A stretch of DNA of 52,970 bases from Crocinitomix sp. (GTDB lineage Bacteria; Bacteroidota; Bacteroidia; Flavobacteriales_D; Crocinitomicaceae): the NCBI GenBank assembly GCA_030836155.1, contig JAURQI010000167.1:1-52970 (forward strand). Direction: 5' to 3'. Position 1 is the first letter of the stretch. Each line of letters begins with the position of its first letter. A program made the translations under genes and the position numbers. Positions 1-8,019 of the stretch are shown piece after piece. The notes below the pieces were generated by a model. It did no database searches, was not told where the DNA came from, and saw only the letters and a list, made by a program, of their open reading frames with translations.

Positions 1-72
1 AAAAACGCAATAGCAGTGTCGAAGTACAACGAAAAATATTCGAATAACGGATATAAATGCATGATTCTCTAA
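1..72 (+). CDS. C-terminal tail of an unidentified protein (partial, cut by window edge)
   Basis: Frame 1 is open from the first base to TAA at 70-72 and gives 23 residues rich in Lys, Asn and Tyr. The composition is plausible for the end of a protein, but the piece is too short to assign to a family. It would lie directly upstream of the SiaB-like gene. It could equally be chance open sequence. Confidence 0.3.
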   Translation, partial: KNAIAVSKYNEKYSNNGYKCMIL

Positions 73-110
73 AAATCGTTGGTTAAACGGAAATTGATGG
101 AATTAATTTT

Positions 111-118
111 TATATTTG
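111..118 (+). promoter_or_regulatory. Possible -7 box (TATATTTG) for the siaB-siaC genes
   Basis: TATATTTG matches the Bacteroidota -7 consensus TAnnTTTG. A start of transcription a few bases downstream would leave a leader of roughly a dozen bases before the GTG at 136. No TTG lies at the usual -33 distance, so the call rests on the -7 box alone. Confidence 0.35.
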
Positions 119-135
119 TCTCTATTGCAAGACCT

Positions 136-684
136 GTGGGGAATATTTTTGAAATATATAAGCAACTAGAAGAACGGAATGTTATCATTTCCTTCAAAGG
201 AGTGATGACTTCTGAAATTTTGACGACCATTCTTCAAATCATGGAGTCCCGAATGGACAAATTGGAAGAACGTCCAAAGATCCGTAAAAAGGTCTTTAAC
301 GTTTTAGTGGAATGTCTTCAAAACTTATATCATCATATCGATGATGATATTGACGACAAGTCAACACCCCAGAATAAGCGTAATTGCTTGTTCATCCTCG
401 CGCGTGAGAACGCTGCCTATATTATTACGACAGGTAATTATATCAAGCCAGAAGATTCTCCGATCTTGGAAGAGAAACTGGATACGATTAATGGTATGAC
501 AAGAGATGAACTCAAATCATACTACAAGCAAGTATTGAACGAAGGAACAATGTCTGACAAAGGCACTGCTGGACTTGGCATGATTGATATTGCTCGGAAA
601 TCGGGCAAGAAATTAGAATATGACTTAACACCAATTAACGAAAACTTAACCTTTTTTAGCCTATCGGTTAGAATACAAGAGTAA
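136..684 (+). CDS. SiaB-family protein kinase (DUF6272)
   Basis: This is a protein of about 182 residues resembling the SiaB family, cytoplasmic kinases with a histidine-kinase-like ATPase fold. In Pseudomonas SiaB phosphorylates SiaC. Family-like features are the N-terminal IFEIYKQLEE segment, the VECLQNLYHHIDD helix that would carry the N-box, and the GTAGLGMIDIARKSG stretch resembling a G-box. The frame is open from a TTG at 79, but the extra N-terminus is hydrophobic and not family-like, and a promoter-like TATATTTG lies inside it at 111-118. GTG at 136, which starts the protein at GNIFEIYKQ, is therefore preferred. The SiaC partner begins 18 bases downstream. Family assignment is by recalled resemblance, not by alignment. 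Confidence 0.75.
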   Translation: MGNIFEIYKQLEERNVIISFKGVMTSEILTTILQIMESRMDKLEERPKIRKKVFNVLVECLQNLYHHIDDDIDDKSTPQNKRNCLFILARENAAYIITTGNYIKPEDSPILEEKLDTINGMTRDELKSYYKQVLNEGTMSDKGTAGLGMIDIARKSGKKLEYDLTPINENLTFFSLSVRIQE

Positions 685-701
685 GCATAATTTAAAATTG
701 T

Positions 702-1085
702 ATGGAAAACTTAAATTTGGAAGGATCAGCAAAAACACCAACGGTTACTTTTGACGGTGGAAATGGAACACTAGAATTAAAAGGAAGATCCATCCCTGAG
801 AATTCAATTGAATTTTACAAGCCATTAAATGACTGGATTGATCAGTATGCGACAACTCCGCAATCAAAGACGACAGTGGATGTAAAATTAGAGTATTTCA
901 ACACTTCTTCATCTAAATGTATTCTTGACTTGTTCAAGCAATTAGAGAAGTTAAATCAGCAAAACACTGAGGTTCATGTGAACTGGTATTACGAAGAGGA
1001 TGATGAGGATATGGCAGAAGCCGGTGAGGATTACCAAGCAATCATCGATTTACCGTTCAAAATGATCGAAGTCGAAGAAATTTAA
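702..1085 (+). CDS. SiaC-family regulatory phosphoprotein (DUF1987)
   Basis: This 127-residue acidic protein matches the SiaC/DUF1987 family, the phosphorylatable partner of SiaB. The hallmark YFNTSSSK motif is present at residues 65-72, and its threonine is residue 68, the same number as the phosphorylated Thr68 reported for Pseudomonas SiaC. In that system unphosphorylated SiaC activates the diguanylate cyclase SiaD. Bacteroidota generally lack c-di-GMP signalling, and no GGDEF gene is visible here, so the output is unknown. It is adjacent to and probably co-transcribed with the SiaB-like gene, and coaE follows after only 3 bases. Confidence 0.8.
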   Translation: MENLNLEGSAKTPTVTFDGGNGTLELKGRSIPENSIEFYKPLNDWIDQYATTPQSKTTVDVKLEYFNTSSSKCILDLFKQLEKLNQQNTEVHVNWYYEEDDEDMAEAGEDYQAIIDLPFKMIEVEEI

Positions 1086-1088
1086 TAC

Positions 1089-1676
1089 TTGAAAGTACAA
1101 AAGACAGTCGGGGTAACCGGTGGTATTGGTGCGGGGAAATCAATTATTTGTCGCATCTTTCATGCCATGGGTTACCCCGTTTTTTATTCTGATGAGGTTG
1201 CTAAAAACATCATCAATTCAGAACCTGATGTAATAAAATCGATAACCGAATTATTTGGCTCAAAGGCATATGAAGGTGGTGCTTATAATCGAACATTCAT
1301 CGCTCAACAGGTTTTTGAAGATCAAAACTTACTCGAATCCCTCAATCAAATTGTACACCCCGCAGTACGCCAAGCATTTGCTCAATGGAAATCTGAGCAA
1401 GACGCGCCTATTCTTTTTAATGAAGCCGCTATCTTGTTTGAAACAGGGATGCATAAAAACTATGACTTCATGTTGCTTGTTACAGCCCCAATCGAAATCA
1501 GAATCCAGCGTGTAATGGAGCGTGATCAAGTTTCAGCCGAAGCTGTTCAAAAACGAATGGGCAAACAATGGTCGGATGCTAAAAAAATGCCTTTAGCCGA
1601 TTTTTGTATCGTCAATGACGACCAAACAATGCTGCTCCCCCAAGTATTAGACATTATCCCTAAAATTCTCGAGTAA
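1089..1676 (+). CDS. coaE: Dephospho-CoA kinase
   Basis: CoaE phosphorylates the 3'-hydroxyl of dephospho-CoA in the last step of coenzyme A synthesis, in the cytoplasm. The P-loop GGIGAGKS is at residues 11-18, followed by the YSDEVAK segment typical of CoaE and the IVHPAVR motif near residues 95-101. Length (195 residues) is normal. The start is TTG at 1089, because it places the P-loop at the usual distance from the N-terminus and no ATG is available in frame. The stop shares a base with the ATG of the next gene (taATG), suggesting translational coupling. Confidence 0.93.
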   Translation: MKVQKTVGVTGGIGAGKSIICRIFHAMGYPVFYSDEVAKNIINSEPDVIKSITELFGSKAYEGGAYNRTFIAQQVFEDQNLLESLNQIVHPAVRQAFAQWKSEQDAPILFNEAAILFETGMHKNYDFMLLVTAPIEIRIQRVMERDQVSAEAVQKRMGKQWSDAKKMPLADFCIVNDDQTMLLPQVLDIIPKILE

Positions 1677-3133
1677 TGAAGATTTATGACGCAGCTGAAA
1701 TAAGGCAATGGGATCAATATACCATTCAACACGAACCCATTTCGTCAATTGACTTAATGGAACGCGCGGCTGGTTTATGTTGTAAACATTTGTTGGGTGT
1801 CTATTCTTTTAATGATGTTCATTTTATTTGTGGTATGGGTAATAATGGCGGTGATGGCCTTGTAATGGCCAGAATACTTCATCGGTTGGGAAAAAAGGTG
1901 AACATCAGCATTTGTTCTATTTCCGAAAAAGGCTCAGCTGATTTTGAAACCAATTTAAAACGACTTCCTGCAGATATCTCTATTAATTATTTAGGTGAGG
2001 AAGACACTTTTAATACATCAGCCGAAATCATTGTTGATTGCCTTTTTGGTTCAGGACTTAATCGACCCGTTGAAGGATGGCTTGGCAACCGCATTGATGA
2101 GGTAAACAACTGTAAAAAGCCAATTGTAGCAATCGATACACCTAGTGGGCTGTTCGTAGGTGACAACTCGTCTAACCCTCTCAATCATATCATTGAGGCA
2201 AACTATACATTTAGCTTTCAAACACCAAAATTCAGCTTCCTATTTGCGACATACGAACGTTATACGGGAATTGTCAGAATCATCAATATTGGTCTATTGG
2301 AAGCTTTTACGACAGATGCGCTAGCCGAAATTATTAAACCGAAATTATTCAAGGCAAAAAAACGTTCACAATTCGACCATAAAGGAAAAAAAGGATTTTT
2401 GACTTTTGTAGGAGGGTTTGATAATATGATCGGCGCTGCTGTCCTATCCACCATTGCAGCCTTTCGCGCTGGATGTGGATATGTAGGTGTTATTTGTGAT
2501 GATCAAGGCAAACAAGCACTCTTTTCTCGCGTTCCAGAAGCCTTGTATTTAGGCAATGAATTTATTGGAGTAAATGAAAAAACGCGCGCTATAGCCATTG
2601 GACCGAGTTTGGGAACGAGCGATAAAAGTAAAGCGACCTTAAAAAAAGTCTTTTCAAGCAATCTTCCAATTGTTATAGATGCAGATGGCATAAACCTCTG
2701 CGCTCAAGATTCCTCTCTTTTAAAGTCGTTACCAAAAGGAACCATTCTCACCCCTCATTTAAAGGAGTTAGAGCGCCTTATCGGAAAAGCAAACTCACCA
2801 GAAGCTTTTCTACAAAAACAAATCGCGTTCTCAGTAAAACACCAAGTTTTTGTAATTCAAAAAGGCGCTTGGTCTAAATTAACAACTCCGAATGGTAAGG
2901 TTTTCATCAACCCAACGGGTAATCCAGGAATGGGTACTTCTGGAATGGGTGATGCACTGACGGGAGTAATTGGCTCATTTTTAGCACAAGGATTTACGCC
3001 CATTCAAGCAGCCATACAAGGAATTTATTACCATGGTAAAGCAGGAGATATTGTAAAGCAAGAACAAGGCGAAACAGGTATAATGACCAGCGATGTCATA
3101 GCAGCCTTACCAAGAGCCATAAATGGCTTTTAG
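1676..3133 (+). CDS. nnr: Bifunctional NAD(P)HX epimerase / ADP-dependent NAD(P)HX dehydratase
   Basis: This two-domain repair enzyme restores NADH and NADPH that have become hydrated. The N-terminal YjeF epimerase domain (about residues 1-215) has the signature GMGNNGGDG at 53-61. The C-terminal ribokinase-like dehydratase domain (about 230-480) has the TPHLKELERL segment and the GMGTSGMGD motif at 418-426. Length (485) fits the fused form. It overlaps the coaE stop by one base, so CoA and NAD(P)H maintenance genes are coupled here. The 3' end overlaps the convergent outer-membrane protein gene by four bases. Confidence 0.93.
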   Translation: MKIYDAAEIRQWDQYTIQHEPISSIDLMERAAGLCCKHLLGVYSFNDVHFICGMGNNGGDGLVMARILHRLGKKVNISICSISEKGSADFETNLKRLPADISINYLGEEDTFNTSAEIIVDCLFGSGLNRPVEGWLGNRIDEVNNCKKPIVAIDTPSGLFVGDNSSNPLNHIIEANYTFSFQTPKFSFLFATYERYTGIVRIINIGLLEAFTTDALAEIIKPKLFKAKKRSQFDHKGKKGFLTFVGGFDNMIGAAVLSTIAAFRAGCGYVGVICDDQGKQALFSRVPEALYLGNEFIGVNEKTRAIAIGPSLGTSDKSKATLKKVFSSNLPIVIDADGINLCAQDSSLLKSLPKGTILTPHLKELERLIGKANSPEAFLQKQIAFSVKHQVFVIQKGAWSKLTTPNGKVFINPTGNPGMGTSGMGDALTGVIGSFLAQGFTPIQAAIQGIYYHGKAGDIVKQEQGETGIMTSDVIAALPRAINGF

Positions 3134-3903
3134 ATTCTGAAATTCAATCCGAGCCTCAACCCAATTCCATACATATGGTGTACACGTTTAAAGGTATCCA
3201 CAGAATATGTATTCCCTAGGTGTCGTCTATATTCAGCAGACAAGGAAATCCCCATTGTTTTGAAATAATAGTTCATTCCTATTCCACCGCTCGCCATCAC
3301 ATTGATCTGAGTAAAATCATCTTTTATACTTGCAATAGGCAAATCAAACGGTTCTCCATCCGCAACACGATACGCGACGTCATAACGTCTCGATAAAATA
3401 TTGATCGGTGTAATCCCTGCAAAACCAAAAAACTGGATATCGTCTCCGACGGTGTAGCGTAATTTTAAAGGTATCCCAACTTGCATATAGACATTGGTAT
3501 AACTGAAGGTAGAGTCAGAATCAGCAGCACTATAATCATAGGCCTCTCCATGTCCAAAGAAAGTGATTCCAGCATCTACGGAGAGATGATTGGTTAAAGG
3601 CATGAGTATGCCTAAACTTACTCCGCCTGTATACATTGGAATTTCATCGTTTTTATTCACGTGGACATCATAAACGGATTGATCTTCAAAAGAGCGATAT
3701 GCATATTGCATAAAACCAGAGACGTGGTAGACAGTGCCCGAAAGGCTATCTTTATTGAAGGTATTGACCCGTTGCGGCCTTTCCTGTTTGTCTTTTTTAT
3801 CTTTTTTGTCCATTTCCCCTCCAGAAATTTGAGCAAAACCTGTTTGAAATACGAATAAGACGAAAATAAAAAATGTTGTTTTTAAGAATATGTAATTTCT
3901 CAT
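3130..3903 (-). CDS. Outer-membrane beta-barrel protein
   Basis: The gene encodes about 257 residues with a clear signal peptide starting MRNYIFLKTTFF and ending near GFAQ. A charged stretch rich in Lys and Asp follows, then alternating hydrophobic and aromatic strands ending in the barrel-like terminus GLRLGLNFRI. An in-frame extension upstream to 3948 would add 15 residues before the signal peptide, so ATG at 3903 is preferred. The pattern fits the broad outer-membrane beta-barrel family of Bacteroidota, for which substrate and role are unknown. Its 3' end overlaps the convergent nnr gene by four bases. Confidence 0.75.
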   Translation of the reverse strand: MRNYIFLKTTFFIFVLFVFQTGFAQISGGEMDKKDKKDKQERPQRVNTFNKDSLSGTVYHVSGFMQYAYRSFEDQSVYDVHVNKNDEIPMYTGGVSLGILMPLTNHLSVDAGITFFGHGEAYDYSAADSDSTFSYTNVYMQVGIPLKLRYTVGDDIQFFGFAGITPINILSRRYDVAYRVADGEPFDLPIASIKDDFTQINVMASGGIGMNYYFKTMGISLSAEYRRHLGNTYSVDTFKRVHHMYGIGLRLGLNFRI

Positions 3904-3978
3904 GAAGGATTTAATTACGATAATTAATAGCTTTACAAAAATAGTCAAAACTTAGCGTTTGACTTAAATGCAATTGAT

Positions 3979-4551
3979 ATGAAAATAACATTCAACGCTC
4001 CTGCAATTTTAACATTTTGTTTTTTATGTGTAGGGGTCTATATACTGAACCATGGCATTGGTTTATTCACCGATTCATTTATTCTTAAACCCTATTGGGA
4101 ATTTAGTGAGTTTGGATGGTATTTCCGATTATTCTCAAATACACTTGGTCACGCCAATGCCGAACACCTCATTGGGAATCTTATGTATATCTTATTACTT
4201 GGACCATTGGTTGAAGAGAAATACGGAACAAAGAAAATGATTCTTTTATTGGTTGCAACGGCGCTCATTTGCTCCTTTATACACTTAACTTTTTCAAACT
4301 ATTCGCTTCTTGGTGCGAGTGGAATTGTTTTTATGTTGATTCTTATCGCATCATTGGTTAATATTAAAACTGGTGAGATCCCCATTACCTTTATCCTCAT
4401 CGTTGTTTTATTTATAGGAAAAGAGATTTTGGGTATGTTTCAGGATGATAACATCTCACATACCACGCATATTGTTGGTGGAATCGTTGGTGCGGTTTTT
4501 GGATTTACCTTAAACGGTCGGACCAAAAAAGCTTCAAATCCGCTTACCTAA
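3979..4551 (+). CDS. Rhomboid-family intramembrane serine protease
   Basis: This is a 190-residue integral membrane protein with about six hydrophobic helices. The rhomboid catalytic serine is in GASG (Ser114). The HLIGN motif (His63, Asn67) matches the conserved loop/helix motif, and His164 in HIVGG is the likely catalytic histidine. The protein is predicted to cleave membrane-spanning substrates inside the inner membrane, with no substrate indicated by context. It is divergent from the barrel gene upstream and is followed by a standalone MoxR gene. Confidence 0.88.
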   Translation: MKITFNAPAILTFCFLCVGVYILNHGIGLFTDSFILKPYWEFSEFGWYFRLFSNTLGHANAEHLIGNLMYILLLGPLVEEKYGTKKMILLLVATALICSFIHLTFSNYSLLGASGIVFMLILIASLVNIKTGEIPITFILIVVLFIGKEILGMFQDDNISHTTHIVGGIVGAVFGFTLNGRTKKASNPLT

Positions 4552-4645
4552 ATAAACCCTGGTCAAACCACGTTAAGAAAAAAGAAGAAAGCCTTGTAAA
4601 AGGGCGGTTTGAATTTACTATTTTTACATAGAATTAAATTGAATT

Positions 4646-5614
4646 ATGCAGGAGCTATCAGATAAGGAAGGAATTGATTTATTAGCCAAAAAATATCAGG
4701 CATTACAAACTGAGATACACAAGGTCATTGTTGGTCAAGATGATGTAGTCAACCAAGTGATCATGTCTATCTTTAGTCGCGGCCACAGTCTTTTGGTTGG
4801 TGTTCCTGGTTTGGCAAAAACATTGTTGATTCAAACGATATCAGATTCATTGGGATTAAGTTTTAAGCGGATACAGTTTACACCCGATCTTATGCCTTCT
4901 GACATTGTTGGATCAGAGATTCTTGATGAAAGCCGAAATTTTAAATTTATTAAAGGTCCTATTTTCGCCAATATAGTTCTTGCTGATGAGATTAACCGTA
5001 CACCTCCAAAAACGCAAGCGGCTTTGCTTGAGGCTATGCAGGAGAAAACGGTGACTGCTGCGGGTACAAAATATGAAATGCAAAAACCTTTCTTCGTATT
5101 GGCTACGCAAAACCCCATAGAGCAAGAAGGAACTTATCCTCTACCGGAAGCGCAGCTTGACCGTTTTATGTTTAATATTTGGGTAGATTACCCAACTTAT
5201 GATGAAGAAATCGCAATTGTAAAAAGTACAACTGCAGACACCAATACGAGTCTTCAACCAGTCTTAAGTGCTGAAGAAATTATGTATTTCCAGAATTTGG
5301 TAAGACGCGTTCCAGTTCCGGAAAGTGTTTATGAATATGCAGTAAAACTTGTAGCTAAGACACGGAAAAACTCCCCATTTGTGCACCCTTTAACTGAACA
5401 GTATTTAGATTGGGGAGCAGGACCGAGAGCATCTCAGTATTTGATTATTGGTGCAAAATGTCACGCAGCAGTCCATGGAAAATATTCTCCAGACATCGAA
5501 GACGTCAAAGCCGTTGCTTACGCCATTTTACGTCACCGTATCGTTCGGAACTATAAAGCCGAAGCAGAGGGTTATACGATGGACAGAATCATTGATGAAT
5601 TAATGGCTTCATAG
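4646..5614 (+). CDS. MoxR-family AAA+ ATPase
   Basis: This cytoplasmic ATPase of 322 residues has the Walker A motif GVPGLAKT at 52-59, a Walker B region ADEINRTPPK, the sensor-1 segment ATQNPIEQEG and the C-terminal lid with AGPRASQ. MoxR proteins act as chaperones that mature partner complexes, usually encoded with DUF58 and von Willebrand A-domain proteins. Those usual partners are not adjacent here, since purB follows on the same strand. The function is therefore known only at family level. Confidence 0.92.
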   Translation: MQELSDKEGIDLLAKKYQALQTEIHKVIVGQDDVVNQVIMSIFSRGHSLLVGVPGLAKTLLIQTISDSLGLSFKRIQFTPDLMPSDIVGSEILDESRNFKFIKGPIFANIVLADEINRTPPKTQAALLEAMQEKTVTAAGTKYEMQKPFFVLATQNPIEQEGTYPLPEAQLDRFMFNIWVDYPTYDEEIAIVKSTTADTNTSLQPVLSAEEIMYFQNLVRRVPVPESVYEYAVKLVAKTRKNSPFVHPLTEQYLDWGAGPRASQYLIIGAKCHAAVHGKYSPDIEDVKAVAYAILRHRIVRNYKAEAEGYTMDRIIDELMAS

Positions 5615-5661
5615 GGCTGATTTGAACATTCTCTGAAGTACTTCTAAACAATGCCTTCTAA

Positions 5662-5695
5662 TTGCTGCGGTGATTTCAAGTTTTCCGTATCTTTG
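5662..5695 (+). promoter_or_regulatory. Bacteroidota-type promoter for purB
   Basis: The -7 box TATCTTTG lies at 5688-5695 and a TTG at 5662-5664 could serve as the -33 element with a 23-base spacer, at the long end of the accepted range. The predicted transcript starts around 5700, giving a leader of about 20 bases before ATG at 5720. Confidence 0.5.
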
Positions 5696-5719
5696 CCTTT
5701 TTAATTAATATCTGAAAAC

Positions 5720-7093
5720 ATGAATTCGTTGACTGCAATTTCGCCCATTGATGGTCGTTACAGAAGCAAAGTAGAAGCTCTCGGAAATTATTTCTCTGAA
5801 TATGCATTAATCAAGTATCGCGTGCTTGTTGAAATAGAATATTTCATCGCATTGACTGAATTGGATATAAATGCCTTATCTACTTTCCCTTCAGATAAAA
5901 AAGAAGCTTTGCGCTATATATATCGCGATTTCTCAGAAGCTGATGCCGAGCAAATCAAGACGATTGAGCGTACAACAAATCATGATGTTAAAGCGGTAGA
6001 ATACTTTATCAAAGATCAATTAGAAAAATTGGGGTTAAATAAATATGAAGAGTTTATTCATTTTGGTCTGACATCTCAAGATATTAACAATACGGCTGTG
6101 CCACTCTCCTTGCGTGATGCTATTCAAAACGAATACATTCCATTGCTAAATGAGTTAATTCTAACCTTGAACAATTTAGCTCAAGAATGGAAAGATATTC
6201 CCATGTTAGCCAGAACTCACGGACAACCAGCCTCCCCTACTCGTTTAGGAAAGGAAATTTTTGTTTTCGTTGAGCGTTTGGATGTTCAAATGCGTCAATT
6301 ATTAGCTGTTCCCTACTCTGCAAAATTCGGTGGAGCAACTGGAAATATGAATGCGCACTTTGTCGCTTTTCCTGAAATTAACTGGGTCGAATTTGCGAAT
6401 AAGTTTGTAAATGAAACGCTAGAGATTGATCGTAGTCAAACAACTACTCAAATTGAACACTATGACAATACAGCTGCTTTATTTGATGCGCTGAAGCGTA
6501 TCAATTCAATTATCATGGATTTAGACCGCGATATGTGGACCTATATCTCCATGGATTATTTCAAGCAAAAAATCAAAGAAGGCGAGATTGGTTCTTCTGC
6601 CATGCCTCATAAAGTGAATCCAATTGATTTTGAAAACTCAGAAGGAAATATTGGAATTGCTAATGCATTATTTGAGCATCTCGCTGCGAAACTTCCTGTT
6701 TCCCGATTACAGCGTGATTTAACAGACTCTACTGTGCTTCGTAATGTCGGTGTTCCAATTGGCCATACTATCATTGCTATTAACGCATCCATGAAAGGCC
6801 TCAGCAAATTATTACTGAATGAAGCTAAGTTGGAGAATGATCTAGAAAACAATTGGGCTGTTGTTGCAGAGGCGATTCAGACGGTATTGCGAAGAGAAGG
6901 CTATCCTAAACCATACGAAGCGCTAAAGGGACTGACACGTACCAATGAAAAGATCAATGCACAAAGTATTGCTGCTTTTATTGACACGTTAAACGTTTCT
7001 GATAAAATTAAGGCTGAATTGAAAGAAATTACACCACAGAATTTTACGGGAATTAACATGGTAGAGAAAGCAACGGGCAACCCTTCGGTTTAG
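5720..7093 (+). CDS. purB: Adenylosuccinate lyase
   Basis: PurB splits SAICAR to AICAR in de novo purine synthesis and adenylosuccinate to AMP. The 457-residue length matches the E. coli-type enzyme. The N-terminus (SPIDGRY), the TRTHGQPASPT-like segment near 165-175, and the fumarase/aspartase-superfamily signature GSSAMPHKVNP near 293-303 are all present. The partner enzyme purA lies about 18 kb downstream rather than in an operon. The stop codon overlaps the convergent anti-sigma gene stop. Confidence 0.96.
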   Translation: MNSLTAISPIDGRYRSKVEALGNYFSEYALIKYRVLVEIEYFIALTELDINALSTFPSDKKEALRYIYRDFSEADAEQIKTIERTTNHDVKAVEYFIKDQLEKLGLNKYEEFIHFGLTSQDINNTAVPLSLRDAIQNEYIPLLNELILTLNNLAQEWKDIPMLARTHGQPASPTRLGKEIFVFVERLDVQMRQLLAVPYSAKFGGATGNMNAHFVAFPEINWVEFANKFVNETLEIDRSQTTTQIEHYDNTAALFDALKRINSIIMDLDRDMWTYISMDYFKQKIKEGEIGSSAMPHKVNPIDFENSEGNIGIANALFEHLAAKLPVSRLQRDLTDSTVLRNVGVPIGHTIIAINASMKGLSKLLLNEAKLENDLENNWAVVAEAIQTVLRREGYPKPYEALKGLTRTNEKINAQSIAAFIDTLNVSDKIKAELKEITPQNFTGINMVEKATGNPSV

Positions 7094-7326
7094 TCCATTC
7101 TTTCTAAGGCTGTTTTAATTGCTTCTTTTTCTTGTTTAGAGAGTTCATCAACCTTGTTCTCTCCAGCCAATAGTTTGAACACTTTGTTTAGTGTTAATGA
7201 ATCGGGTTCATAGTTTTTGCAACACTTGCAATAAAGTTGATGCAATTTTATCTGAATTTTTTCAGTGATATTCAACTCGGTTAAATATCCTTTCTCTATG
7301 TAATATGTTATCTTCTCACAATTCAT
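7090..7326 (-). CDS. Small soluble zinc-finger anti-sigma-like protein
   Basis: The gene encodes 78 residues if translation starts at ATG 7326, which forms a 4-base ATGA overlap with the sigma-factor stop and gives the family-like N-terminus MNCEKITYYIEKG. An in-frame ATG at 7338 is possible but less attractive. The sequence HQLYCKCC fits the HxxxCxxC zinc motif of ZAS-type anti-sigma factors. No membrane helix is present, so the protein should be cytosolic. It probably binds the ECF sigma factor encoded immediately upstream. Zinc and thiol chemistry could make it responsive to oxidation, but this is inference. Confidence 0.7.
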   Translation of the reverse strand: MNCEKITYYIEKGYLTELNITEKIQIKLHQLYCKCCKNYEPDSLTLNKVFKLLAGENKVDELSKQEKEAIKTALERMD

Positions 7327-7880
7327 AGGTTCAGCCATTTATTTTCGAGACAATCTCGGAGTTGAACTTTTGCACGGTGAATTATCACCCAGAGGTTTGA
7401 CGCAGTAATATCGTGATCATTACAAACGTCCTCACTTTCTTTCTCCTCTACCAACTTATCGACTACAATTCCTTTCCATTTTGAAGGCAATGCACCGATG
7501 CAATAAAACAAAGCCTCTCGTAATTCATTCTTCTCCATTTGCGCTTCTATCTCAGGCAATTTACCTTGTGGTTGATGCCCTTCGACAAACCCGCCTTTAC
7601 TCATTCTTTCCGAATTAAAGAATGAAAAAGCTTTTGTTTTCCGAGACTCTTGCTTTCGCCAATGGTCAATAATTTTTCTTTTCAAGATTGAAAAAAGCCA
7701 TGTTTTTACTGTGCTTTTTCCTTCAAAATTTGCCAGTGATTTTAATCCAGAGATAAAGGTATCCTGTACGAGATCCTTAGCCAATTCGTGGTCGTTGACG
7801 CGAATAATGGCATAGTTAAATAGCATGTCCGCGTATTCGTCTACCCAAGTAGAGGCGTCTATTTTTACCGTTTCATTCAT
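7323..7880 (-). CDS. ECF-type RNA polymerase sigma factor
   Basis: This 185-residue sigma-70-family protein has region 2 (about residues 13-80, with HELAKDLVQDTFISG and KTWLFSILKRKIIDHWRK) and a C-terminal region 4 helix-turn-helix (about 125-180, with ALPSKWKGIVV and NLWVIIHRAK). A linker of about 45 residues separates the two. It recruits RNA polymerase to a small regulon. It is translationally coupled to the anti-sigma-like gene downstream. Its own promoter is not obvious; a TAGCTTTA sequence just upstream is only a one-mismatch -7 box. Confidence 0.9.
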   Translation of the reverse strand: MNETVKIDASTWVDEYADMLFNYAIIRVNDHELAKDLVQDTFISGLKSLANFEGKSTVKTWLFSILKRKIIDHWRKQESRKTKAFSFFNSERMSKGGFVEGHQPQGKLPEIEAQMEKNELREALFYCIGALPSKWKGIVVDKLVEEKESEDVCNDHDITASNLWVIIHRAKVQLRDCLENKWLNL

Positions 7881-7966
7881 TTCATGTTAAAGCTAATAAG
7901 AAAATCTCTATTTCGTCAAAGCATGACGTACGAATTCTATCGTTTATCGTATTCTTAAAAAGGCAT

Positions 7967-7996
7967 AAAAAAACCACTCACCGTTCTGGAAAGTGG
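7967..7996 (-). terminator. Intrinsic terminator after the fad operon
   Basis: Read on the minus strand, an imperfect hairpin with a CCACT/AGTGG base is followed by seven T residues. It lies between the fadE-like stop and the sigma-factor gene and would end the marR-fadNAE transcript. Confidence 0.65.
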
Positions 7997-8019
7997 CTCT
8001 TAAAGTAGGATGCAAACCT

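Noticed and set aside
79-135. Extended TTG or ATG start for the SiaB-like protein
   Set aside because: The extra residues are hydrophobic, unlike the family, and contain a promoter-like -7 box, so GTG 136 is preferred.
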